From: Kwoniella bestiolae CBS 10118
Lineage: Eukaryota; Basidiomycota; Tremellomycetes; Tremellales; Cryptococcaceae
Assembly (NCBI RefSeq): GCF_000512585.2
Contig: NC_089243.1
Coordinates: 1,550,001 to 1,614,000, forward strand
Length of the DNA stretch: 64,000 nucleotides
Direction: 5' to 3'
Made by a program: the position numbers and the translations under genes. The notes under the pieces are model-generated. The model had not been told where the DNA came from. It ran no database searches and saw only the letters and a program-made list of their open reading frames with translations. This document shows, in pieces, positions 48,286 through 58,222 of the stretch. The stretch's first letter is position 1. Each line of letters starts with the position of its first letter.

Positions 48286-50622
48286 ATGTTACGGACTAGG
48301 TCACTATTCAGCTCCTGCTTGACAGATAGCTTACCCCGGCAAAGGCGTCTGTTCAACACTCTCAGACCGAGACAACCCCGGATTCGTTCGGTGGCAATCA
48401 CCGCCACTGTGCTTGCCACTGTGTTAGCAACTGTGAGTCTATCATTCTGACGCTCGCACGAGGGGGGCATGCTAATTATCTCTTTAGGGTATCGCTATAC
48501 ATACTGCATTACGCCCGAGAGTCCTGCTGGAAGAATTTTCGGGGTATCCTACAGTCACCAAGACAGGCTCGGATCAAGAGTTGATCTCGTATGACGAAGT
48601 GCAGAAACACAAGACTAAGGATGATTGCTGGGTTATCATAGATGTAATTCCTGCATCAAGTTGGGTCAATCGCTGGGGCAAGGTCTGACTTGTATGACTT
48701 AGGGAACCGTTTATGATGTTACCGAGTTCCTAGCGCAACATCCAGGTGGAGAGGGAATCATACTTGCGAATGCAGGAAAAGATGCCACGTGAGTGATACA
48801 GTACTGTAGGGCAGCCCATGTGCTCGGGCAGCTGCTGATAATGGAGTTACAAATCTCATGTAGAAAAATATTTAAGCCACTACACCCTCCCGACGCTCTA
48901 GATATGTTAGAAGAACATCAGCGATTGGGTCCCGTAGATCCACTGAGTATGCCTGAGGTCGTAGAGGAAATTACAGATGAAGATCGACGGATTGAGGAAG
49001 CGCGTAAGAGGCTGCCGCCTGTAGATGCCATGTTGCTATTGCAGGATTTCGAAGATTGGGGTGCGAAAGTCTTGTCTGGAACTGCATGGGCTTACTATAG
49101 GAGTGCAGGTGGGTCTCACGACTAATTTATCGGTATGGCTGATTTGTTTGACTCTTTTAGCTGATTCCGAACATAGTGAGTTCCAGGCAGAATGTACATT
49201 CAGTCTCGTGACTGATCTTGATTATTGCTATGATCCCAGCTTTCAACGAGAACTCCAATTCATACGAACGATATTGGCTTCGTCCTCGAATACTGAGGAA
49301 AGTAGGGAGTGGCGATACCAAGACATCATTCCTCGGTATTGATACCGAAAGCCCATTTTTCATCTCCCCAGCTGCAATGGCGAAATTAGGACATCCATTG
49401 GGTGAAGTCAACATCACGCGGGCAGCTGGAAGATTGGGTTTGGTACAAGCTATATCGGCTAACGCGAGTTGCGGATTGGACGAAATGATGGAAGAGCGTT
49501 TACCTGGACAACCGGTCATCTATCAGGTAAGGATCTCTACTTGCTTCTCATAATTTTCTGACGCTGATGGCCGGATCACCCTAGATATATCTCAACAAAA
49601 ACAGACAAGCGTCAGAAGCTCTCTTGAAGAAGGTGGAAAAGCTGAAACCTGCTGCGGTCATGTTCACTGTCGATGTGCCCTGGCAAAGTAAGAGGACTTT
49701 AGATGCTAGAGCGAAACATGTCGTAGCTGTGAGCGGGTCTTTGTTCATTTGATCTATCATTACTATATGCGTGCTAACAATAGATCGTTTGCTCAGCCAG
49801 TAGTCGAGGATACGGAGCCTCAGCTAAAACCCTCAAAATCCCCTCTGGGCGTTAGTGAAGCTATCGGAGGATACCAGGATCCTAATCTGTCTTGGGATGA
49901 TATACCTTTCATCAGGGTAAGGTCTCAGCACCGTATCTCATTCCGTCTCTCATGTGGGCTGATGAAAGATCGCAGAAACATATCAGCGTGCCCATAATCG
50001 TCAAGGGTGTTCAAACGGTCGAAGATGTAGATCTTTGCGTCAAAGCAGGAGTGGAGGGCGTCTTATTGGTGAGTTTCAGCTTGCGGGATGTGTTTGGGGT
50101 GTTCCTGATTTATCAAAACATGCAGTCGAATCACGGAGGAAGGTCTTGTGATTAGTGAGTGGGTCGACTATTCTGCAATAAGCTGGACTGATGTCAAAAC
50201 TATGGGTTACAGCGCCGCTGCACCTATAGATATCTTATATGAGATACGCTGTCTCCGACCTGATATATTCGACAAGATAGATGTCCTAGTCGATGGCGGT
50301 ATTCGGACGGGAGCAGATGTAGTGAAAGCTCTGGCACTGGGCGCCAAGGCAGTGGGTATTGGTAGACCGATCTTATATGCGAACGGTACCCATGGACAAG
50401 AAGGGGTCGAACGGGCCTGTCAAAGTAAGTCTTTTTCACTTCCTTGGCTTAATACTACCGTCCTGAATAACTTACCTGTTTACTTTAGTCCTGCAGGAGG
50501 AGATTAACAACACTATGAGAAATGCTGGTGCGACAAAGATATCGGAGATTGTACCTGAAATGTGCGGACCTGCCGGGCCGTGGGTAGGGCAGAATAGACC
50601 TCCATATGTACCGAATCCATAA
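48286..50622 (+). CDS. Second flavocytochrome b2-type 2-hydroxyacid dehydrogenase
   Basis: Paralogue of CYB2 placed in the inositol cluster. ATG 48286 gives MLRTRSLFSSCLTDSLPRQR and an inner-membrane sorting helix IRSVAITATVLATVLAT. The b5 domain has ISYDEVQKHKTKDDCWVII, EFLAQHPGGEGIILANAGKD and a second His in FKPLHPPDAL. The FMN domain keeps TAWAYYRSAA, IYLNKNRQAS (Tyr), FTVDVP (Asp), PIIVKGVQT (Lys), SNHGGRSCDY (His, Arg) and VLVDGGIRTGADVVKALALG. The end is PPYVPNP, stop at 50620-50622. All catalytic residues survive, so it should oxidise an L-2-hydroxyacid; lactate, or an acid made in inositol or glucuronate breakdown, are both possible. About nine introns are inferred. A CGGGCCG at 50574-50580 lies in the last exon. 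Confidence 0.9.
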
Positions 50623-51004
50623 TGACGTGTCTTCGTGTATACATCATGCATCACCAATTTTTGGGCCAACATCGTCGCTATGGGACATGACGTGCATGAT
50701 CAAATGACTTAAGCACCGTTATTCGCTATACAGGCCCTGAGATTTCGTGCGGGGCAAGAACGATCTTAGGTAATGAGTCGGGGGAAAACGTCACTTGCCG
50801 CAACCTGGAAGACAGTACATATCCACCGAAAATCACAAACATCCCGATGAGCTAGGACGAACGATCACGGACCGGATGACTGTTTCGACTGGCCTGGCCG
50901 ATTGATTTCAGAACTAGTTAAGATATCTGACAAGCATAATACCATCTTCAATCGTCCAAGACCTGCTTTCTTATCACCACAAGCAACAGCGAAATTGTTT
51001 TAAC
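50623..51004. promoter_or_regulatory. Promoter of the cluster SDR
   Basis: 382 bp between two plus-strand genes. It contains CGGACCG at 50868-50874, 131 bp before the SDR ATG. Confidence 0.5.
50868..50874. promoter_or_regulatory. CGG-N-CCG site (CGGACCG)
   Basis: Context CGGACCGGAT, the same ten bases as at 47965. Confidence 0.6.
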
Positions 51005-52204
51005 ATGAAGATCGAAGGGAAAGGTGTGTCCCGGTTTCGACTTGTAATCAAAGGGCGAAGCCCAAGCTGACGGGTATCGCAGCGTTCATTATCACCGGAG
51101 GCTGTGGGTCTATTGGAGGCGAAGTCGCTCGACATATACTTGCGAAAGGTGGTATCGTAGTCGTAAGTGCAGTATCGTTCTCAGACACCTCAAGAATTAG
51201 CATTCTTACCTGGGAGAATCTAGATCTTCGACTTGCAATCACCCGAAGAAGGCACCGCAAAAGTTAAGACATACCACGAAGAGCGAGCTTTTTTCATCCA
51301 AGCCAGCGTCGATAACTCAAGTAGATTAGAGGCTGCGTGCAGTGAGGCACTAAAGCTCATTCCTAAAGGATCTCTCTTCGGTGCTATTCACACTGCTGCT
51401 ATTGCACCTGGTAGGAAATGGAGTAACAGATTGAAGGACAGTATCAACGTGAGTATTGCGCTCGAGACTCGAGAATGCGAGACGCGGTCCTTGGCTGACG
51501 CGTCCGATGAGCAGGATTTCGAGAAAGTCCTTCGTGTCAATGCGTACGGAACCTTCACCGTGAACGCTCATATTGCGGATGCCATCAATTCGCAGTATCC
51601 CGATGATGGGCCCTTCGCGCCCCGTGAGACCGAGGAAAGAGGTGTCATAATCAACATCGCCTCCGCCGTCGCTCATCCTGTCCCAGCAAGATGTATCACC
51701 TATGGTCCAACAAAGAGTGAGTGGAGTACAGGGAGGGTTTGGACTGATACATTGAATCGTAGCTGCAGTCATCGGTATCTCTCAAGGAATGGCGGACTTT
51801 TTGGGTCCTTATGGTATCAGAGTGAACACCGTTTCACCCGCAGTAGTAGCTTCATCCATCATGGGTCCAGATAGAATCGTAGGTTGATCATGAACACTAT
51901 GAGGCAGGCTTCCAGCGTACTGATTCTACTGATTCTGTAGCCATACTTTGTCTCTGAGCTGGAAGCCGGTGCCATCTACCCTCGACGTGTCTCTCAGCCT
52001 GATGAGGTTGCTACTGGTATCATCTTCCTCATCGAAAACTCCATGATGAATGATTACGAACTGAGGATTGATGGCGGTTGGCGAGGCAGCAGTAATTGGG
52101 CTGGACCAAAAGATCGTAAGTATCACTATATTCAGAGTAATATGAAATATCGCTTATTAATCGCCGTCATCACAGCACGATCAAATGCTTTATCATTGGA
52201 GTAA
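51005..52204 (+). CDS. Short-chain dehydrogenase in the inositol cluster
   Basis: A classical NAD(P)-dependent SDR of the type-II 3-hydroxyacyl-CoA/17-beta-HSD-like group. ATG 51005 gives MKIEGKAFIITGGCGSIGGE, with the cofactor motif GGCGSIGG. Then come VARHILAKGGIVVIFDLQSP, AIHTAAIAPGRKW, LRVNAYGTF, GVIINIASAVAHP and the catalytic YGPTK (Tyr and Lys). After that come QGMADFLGPYGIRVNTVSPA and the C-terminal DYELRIDGGWRGSSNWAGPK. The stop is at 52202-52204 after RSNALSLE. Six introns are inferred. In the cluster it might reduce or oxidise an inositol- or uronate-derived ketone; this is inference from position and the shared CGG-N-CCG promoter site. Confidence 0.88.
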
Positions 52205-52696
52205 GCGAAATTAGCTAGTAGAATTCGAAGCTCTGTACCACACGACCACGACTTTGTCTCGTCAGAATCAATAGCATATGCCTCGTTCAGATGATGCAAC
52301 CTCAGACAAACATGCATGACGTTCTCATATTTCGCTGTACCCACGTTGAGCGATTCAGACCTAGAGCTCGGTATCATGCCTGCGAACTCTGTCGTAGAAG
52401 CGCTGAGATGCATTCAAAGCCAAGTCGAGTGTATAGCTCAGTTATCCCTTCTGTCTCGACGGTCCGATTCTGCCTGTTTTACGTGATCGAGCTTATTCCC
52501 CCGATAACGCGTCAAAACCTGCCGAAGGGCCCTAATCTTCCTAATCTTCGGCTAAGGAAGTGTGACATACTGTATTCAACACCTTGTCGACACTGTATTT
52601 TCCGTTCAGCTCCAGTGATGTGTTGTACATTATTTATGTCCTATAAATACTTGACTACCCAGCGTTACCTGCGAAGACAGTTACAACAAAGTCGTT
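52205..52696. promoter_or_regulatory. Promoter of the TIM-barrel gene
   Basis: 492 bp between two plus-strand genes. It contains CGGTCCG at 52460-52466 and a TATA-like TATAAATAC at about 52641. Confidence 0.5.
52460..52466. promoter_or_regulatory. CGG-N-CCG site (CGGTCCG)
   Basis: Reverse complement reads CGGACCG, the same core as in the two upstream promoters. Confidence 0.55.
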
Positions 52697-54088
52697 ATGT
52701 CTAGAGCTCTTGCGAATGCCCGATTCGGTGTAGCAACCGCTTCTCTCGGCTTTGGGAAAAGCCATACTATCCCAGCGAAATTCGCGGCATTGCAGAAAGC
52801 GAATTACAAATATGCAGAAGTTGGCTTCGGTGATTATATGTCTTGGGTAAGGAGTAGAAGACCCGACTTGTAGGTCCTTCCTGCCTCCTCATCTAAAGCC
52901 TGCCGGTCTGCAGCTTACCAGTATTATAGACCGCGATCAACGTGTCCCCAAGAATGGAAGGAGGCCGATGAGCCCGATCCGGAGGACGAGGAGATCTGGA
53001 ACGCCATGTATGAAGAAGCAAGCAACTTCATTGAATTGGCCAAAAATCATGGTCTCAGTGTACTAGCACTTCAACCTTTGAACCAATTTGATGGATGGCC
53101 GGAAGGGTCGGAACGAGCTGCTTGGGTTAGAAGGAAGGCTGAACGGTGGTTGACGTTGTGCTCTAAGCTGAAAGTCGAGCTTATACAAGTAAGCTCAAGA
53201 CATTTCTTCTTGCCTTAGGATGCGACACTCATATGATATGCTTAGGTCGGCGCGAATGATTATGCAGAAGCGAACGCCCCAGATAGCAAAACTGCCGAAG
53301 ATTTACGATGGCTAGCTGAATTAGGATCCGAGCAAGATCCTCCAGTCAAAATCGCTTATGAGCCTTGGTGTTTTTCTAAAAGAGTGAACGACTGGGAGAA
53401 GGTCTGGGGACTAGTTCAACTAGGGGTGAGCTGTTCGTTCCGCCTGAAATCCCTCTGTGACATCCTCAAGCTGTTGCTGATTTACCCCTGGTTGTAGAAC
53501 CACCCAAATCTGGGCATGTGTATTGACGTAGCGCATTTCCCACTTGCTCCAGCATACGGCTGGGATCCTACCACAGGAAAAGGATGGACAGATGAGCAAT
53601 ACCACGCAATGATAGAAAGACTGAAGAAGGTTCCAGGCGAAAAGATATTTTATCTTGAGATTTCAGATGTACTAAAACCTGTCAAACCACTGGGTAAAGG
53701 TAGTCCATATGATGCTTGGCGAGAGAATAACAACCCCGGCAGAGGAGACATATTCACTTGGACGATATGTGGTAGACCCTTGCCTTTTGTTGGCAAAGAT
53801 GCTGGACGAGATGTGAAGAGCGATGATGATCTAGGTGGTGGAAGGGTTTTAGAGTCTGTCAGAGCTGTACTCGATACTGGGTTTCAAGGTGAGCTATAGA
53901 CTCTTGCTATCCTGGAAGACTATGAGGAAAGAATCTAGCTGATCGTCATCGAAACATCAGGCCCGATCATGTGGGAGTTTTTCGAGGCCCCCTCAATGGA
54001 GAAAGATGATCCATCAGTTCCCGAGGTGTACGCACAAGCTTGCAAAGTCGCTGAAGAAGCTCTCATCAGGAATTTCCAACGGATGTGA
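52697..54088 (+). CDS. Xylose-isomerase-like TIM-barrel protein (dehydratase/isomerase)
   Basis: A member of the AP-endonuclease-2/xylose-isomerase TIM-barrel superfamily. ATG 52697 gives MSRALANARFGVATASLGFG. Landmarks are LSVLALQPLNQFDGWPEG, ELIQVGANDYAEANAPDS, KIAYEPWCFSKRVNDWEKVW, NLGMCIDVAHFPLAPAYGWD, EKIFYLEISDVLKPVKPLGK and GPIMWEFFEAPSM, stop at 54086-54088. Glu and Asp residues at the strand ends (YEPW, CIDVAHF, LEISD, EFFE) fit the metal site. The layout matches the fungal 3-dehydroshikimate dehydratase (Qa-4) group and also the fold of bacterial inosose dehydratase IolE and isomerase IolI. Next to an inositol dehydrogenase-like gene, an inosose dehydratase or isomerase role is attractive but not shown. 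Confidence 0.83.
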
Positions 54089-54546
54089 AGTGATATGTTA
54101 TGCATTTTCAGTTCTTTACTAATTGATCTTGCGCGTCCTGCCTTCATAGCATGTGTTTTCACTCTCACATCTGTTTGACCCGTCCACCGGAAATCATTTC
54201 AAGACTGTCTGTCAACTGAGATAAAGGCATCTTTCTCGACCGGCGTGAGTCTGTTAAAGCATACCGGCCCGCCGCAACAAGCTAGCAATCGGGTGTTTAT
54301 GCAATTCAGCCCTGATCGGGGGAAATTCTGCAAATGCAGCACGAGGTCAGGCATGATATGGAACAACCTAAGTCGCTGATTTACCTCTTTTGCCATTCGT
54401 TGGTAATCATCGGAATATCATCTGTACAAGTGATCGCTGTCATTTAGCCGTATTTAGCCGTGTGTAAGCTTGATATATACGAACAGATACTTGAATTACT
54501 CGGTTAGAGAAAATCTCGACATAAGTCTCGTGCCATACGCAACAAA
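54089..54546. promoter_or_regulatory. Promoter of the Gfo/Idh/MocA gene
   Basis: 458 bp between two plus-strand genes. It contains CGGCCCG at 54265-54271, 276 bp before the ATG, and further CGG triplets near 54197 and 54240. Confidence 0.5.
54265..54271. promoter_or_regulatory. CGG-N-CCG site (CGGCCCG)
   Basis: Context ACCGGCCCGCCG; core CGG-C-CCG as in the MIOX/TF promoter and the transporter promoter. Confidence 0.55.
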
Positions 54547-56098
54547 ATGACAACGCCAAGGAAGCTGAGATATGCCGTCCTGGGACTCGGCAGAATGGGT
54601 CAACGCCATGCCTTGAATGTCGCTTTCAAGACACCCAGAGCGGAATTGATCTCAGTAGTTGATCCCCGACCCATATCATCAGAATGGGCTTCAACAAGTC
54701 TCCCGCCGTCAACAAAAGTATTTCAAGATTTAAAAAGCTGTTTGGAGGGGAGCGATGTTGATGCGGTTTTGATTTCTACCGAGACTGCTACACATGCGCC
54801 GCTGACTATACAAGCTCTGAACGCTGGCAAAGTAAGTTATCAGACCACACCTGTATTCGGCTGTTCAATTGAGGCTGACTGTTTGATCATATCATTGATA
54901 GCATGTCCTCCTCGAAAAACCTATTTCGATTGACGTCGAGACTTCCAGACAGGTTGTCCATGAGGCTGAGAAATTTCCGGAATTGAAAGTTATGGTTGGC
55001 TTCAGCCGAAGATGTGAGTCGAGTCGTTGATGCACCTTCTCAACACAAAATAGGTAAAAATCAGCTGACCATGAGTGTCATGCATAGTTGACGAGTCTTA
55101 CCGCGAAGTGAAACGGATGATAGAAGAAGGAATATTAGGTCAAACACATTTAGTGAAATCTGCCACAAATGACCAATATGACCCTTCAGGTGAGCGATAA
55201 TCTGTCAGGTCTCTAGGCGACAGTGAACGGCAGTTGACCAAGATGATGGGGAATGACCAGGTTTCTTCGTCAAATTCGCCACTTCTTCAGGGGGAATCTT
55301 TGTAGATTGCGCAATCCACGACATAGACTTGGCAAGATGGTTCTTACTGCCCCAGTCCGCTTCTACAACAGATGGCATGGTCAATAAGAAACAAGTCCGA
55401 AAAGTATATGCCCTGGGGCATAACGTCCGACATCCAGAACTATCAAGACTGGACGATGTAGATAATGGGATTGGTATAGTCGAATTTGAGAACGATACAA
55501 TCCTGGTCGTGCATGCCAATAGAACGATGTCACATGGTCATGATTGCTTTACCGAGGTCTTTGGTACCGAGTCGAAAGTCATTGTAAATGGTGTAAGTCA
55601 AGCACATTCATCCACTTCGGGCCAATATCAAAGCTTGGTACAGAAGATTACCCGCTAACACGATATTGCCGTTTGCAGAATCCAACATTGAACAGAATCG
55701 AAATTAGAGACAGTCACGGTGTAAGAACTGAATCAACGTGAGCTATATCGTGTCAATGATCCCTATGTTAGGTGTTTTTGGCTGATTGCGAGTAGGCCAA
55801 CTTATTACGAACGATTCAAGGACGCTTTCGTGACCGAAGTCAACGAATTTACTGATGCAGTCCTCGAAGGAAAACGTGAGAAGGCTTTCATTTATCCTCT
55901 GATCTTGATAGTCGGACAGTGACTAGATCTCGACGGAATCTTGGAGTAACCTGCTGACCTGAATGGTTGTAATCAGCTGTTCCGATCACATTGTTAGATT
56001 CATTGGAAGCAGTGAAGGTGGCTTCCGCCTTGCAGCATTCGTACAAAACCGGTCAACCTGTATTCTTCGGTGACGATGGGGAAGCTATTCTGACTTGA
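54547..56098 (+). CDS. Gfo/Idh/MocA oxidoreductase, inositol 2-dehydrogenase-like
   Basis: An NAD(P)-dependent sugar or cyclitol dehydrogenase. ATG 54547 gives MTTPRKLRYAVLGLGRMGQR with the Rossmann GLGRMGQRH motif. Next come LISTETATHAPLTIQALNAG, HVLLEKPISIDVE (EKP, catalytic Lys), VMVGFSRRFDESYREVKRMI, FVDCAIHDIDLARWFL (Asp and His of the active site), GIGIVEFENDTILVVHANRT and YERFKDAFVTEVNEFTDAVL. It ends FFGDDGEAILT, stop at 56096-56098. Length is about 355 residues, normal for inositol dehydrogenase (IolG/Idh). Seven introns are inferred. It sits between the TIM-barrel gene and myo-inositol oxygenase, which points to myo- or scyllo-inositol as substrate. Confidence 0.88.
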
Positions 56099-56612
56099 GG
56101 TGTAGGCGGGTATGGCAGATGGTACAGTATATACGATATTGTGAATAGCGGTATCATTATCGAGAGAATACATGACCCGGACATTATACCTTGACAACGT
56201 ATGTAATTAGTCGGTTTCTGCTGTGAGATTAACCTATGATTCCATGATGCAATACGCAAACAAGGACACTGGCATTAAATTCCGGCTGCGGGGGGGAGAA
56301 AATAGACATGTACTGTATCGCAGGATTATACATCGGCCGCATTCATCCTGCATCTGATGTTGACAAAAGTGGGGGTGGCGAGACTGCATATGCTGCAGGC
56401 AAATTATACGATGATGGCATGACCGAGGTTACCAATCGTACAAGTCTCGAACAAGGGATACCCATTGAGAACTATGACACAAACTTTCTTGAACAGATCC
56501 CTGGCACGATTCGCATGAGCACACTCCAGTTGACAACATTGTCCATTGTTCTGCATGTCATGACATCTTACATATTACAATCCAGGAAACTACTTGAACC
56601 CAGAACTTGCAT
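56099..56612. other. Convergent intergenic region with an unexplained ORF
   Basis: 514 bp between two convergent genes. A plus-strand ORF from ATG 56308 to 56661 codes 117 residues and runs into the MIOX 3' end on the opposite strand. I cannot match it to a family. Confidence 0.35.
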
Positions 56613-57743
56613 CTACCAGTTAACCTTTTCGGGGAAGAATTTAGCGATAAGACCCTCGTAGTATGGTCGAAGGGCCACGGGATCGGGGAGGGAGTCTGAT
56701 TTAGAGTATAAATCGTAAGGGTTGAAGGCGAGTACATCCTTAAGAGCCTGTTTATCGTCTTCGTTCTCTAAATAAGTGTAGGCTCTCTCTCGGTGCCATG
56801 GGTAGAAGGAGTGATATCGGATCATGTGCAAGGCAGCCTTTGGGAGCGTTGATTGTTGTTTGCAGATGAGGTACTAGATACGAAGTGTCAATCGGTCTTC
56901 CTTCAACTGTGTTTACAGCAAGTACTCACAAGGTATTCATCATGTCCCCATGAGATGAGAACATTCTCCAAACCACATCCTGGCTTGTACATTCCGTATT
57001 TCGTCGAGTAAACAGGGTGGTTGAGATCAGGGTTCTCGCCAAAAGTATCGGAGTAAACGATCTTCTCTGTTGGGAATTCACATCCAACCACAAAAGTATC
57101 ACCAACTACGTCCCATTGACCATCGGACCCAAAGAAGTAGAGGAGTTTTCCTAGATCATGAACAAGACCAGTGACTTGCATCCATTCTGGTTTTCCATCC
57201 TTTCTCATAGCTTCGGCTGTTTGGAGCAAGTGTTGGATTTGGGTGGCACTTGTATCGGGATCGGAAGCATCGACCAATGTGTTAAGGAGCTCCATAGCCT
57301 CCCACACAGACATGCTTGCTCTGGCTTTTTCGAAGACCTTCCTTCGAGCTTCGAGGTTGAATTCTACAGTTTGTTTGGTGTGTTGTTCGCTGAGATCAAC
57401 ACGAGTCAGCTCCAACCTCAACAACATCCAACATGATAGGCTCAAATGGCGATGCTTACATGTAAAATCGTCGAGAACTCTCGTTCGAGTCGACGAATTG
57501 TCTGAAAGTGGCTTTATCTTTATCACTGTCGAACACTGATTCGTCGTAGGCGTTATCGGCAGCCATCGCCTTGAGTTTGGCAACGTTGATATCGTCTACG
57601 GCATCGGAGATAGCATCGAATTTGGTACCTTTGGGATCTGCAAGAGCCATATCTTTCGTCAGTTTGGGCACATTTTGAGGCGGGATTTGGTCCAACTTAC
57701 CATCTGATCGTACAAAAGCTGTGGTTGGAACGGCGATAGGCAT
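56613..57743 (-). CDS. MIOX: Myo-inositol oxygenase
   Basis: Cleaves myo-inositol with oxygen to D-glucuronate using a mixed-valent di-iron site. ATG 57743 gives MPIAVPTTAFVRSDGKLDQI, then EQHTKQTVEFNLEARRKVFE and MSVWEAMELLNTLVDASDPD. All di-iron ligands appear in order: His in IQHLLQTAEAMR, His-Asp in GLVHDLGK, His in SWGHDEYL, His in MIRYHSFYPWH and Asp in NPYDLYSKSD. Substrate-site text VGDTFVVGCEFP and NPDLNHPVYSTKYGMY also matches. It ends LRPYYEGLIAKFFPEKVNW, stop at 56613-56615. It is divergent from the zinc-cluster gene and shares its promoter with a CGGCCCG site. This is the firmest sign that the cluster is for inositol. Confidence 0.95.
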
Positions 57744-58222
57744 CTTGAAAGGATTGTCTTTTGCTAAATTACTGAAGTTCTATGATGCGTGAGTTACAAT
57801 GTTGCGTCTTGTGTATGATGAAATCGCCACAGCATATCTACATGCTGACTTTATATCTGATCCTTACAGGTTAATCGGCTAAAGTGATCTGCATCGAAAC
57901 CTCAGAAGATTTCAAAGCGCAGAACCTGCATCAGAAAACACCGGGAGATTCTTCGTGCGCCATGTGAGATCATTACGGTAGAATTCACTAATCGACCGAT
58001 GTGGAGCGTCGTGGAGCGGACTACAGTTAAGCCGGCGGTACCCCGGCCCGGAAGGTTTCCAAGGATTCTGTGAATCCCAATTACCTACAACACGGTAGAT
58101 TTTGTTTACCCTGCTTGTCATTCGTCAGGCGTTTTTCTTCGTTTTGCTCCTTTCACCTACTTGTTGCATCACCACCGACTCCCTAATTCAGCGGTTCGAT
58201 AACAACCCATTCCTCACGAAAG
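57744..58222. promoter_or_regulatory. Divergent promoter, MIOX / zinc-cluster factor
   Basis: 479-bp shared promoter with CGGCCCG at 58044-58050, about 300 bp from MIOX and 170 bp from the regulator. It could support autoregulation. Confidence 0.55.
58044..58050. promoter_or_regulatory. CGG-N-CCG site (CGGCCCG)
   Basis: Context CCCCGGCCCGGAAG, almost the same as the site at 61944 in the transporter promoter. Confidence 0.6.

Noticed and set aside
50574..50580. CGGGCCG in the last exon of the second flavocytochrome b2
   Set aside because: Coding sequence (CGPAGPW), although it lies within 430 bp of the next gene; treated as background.
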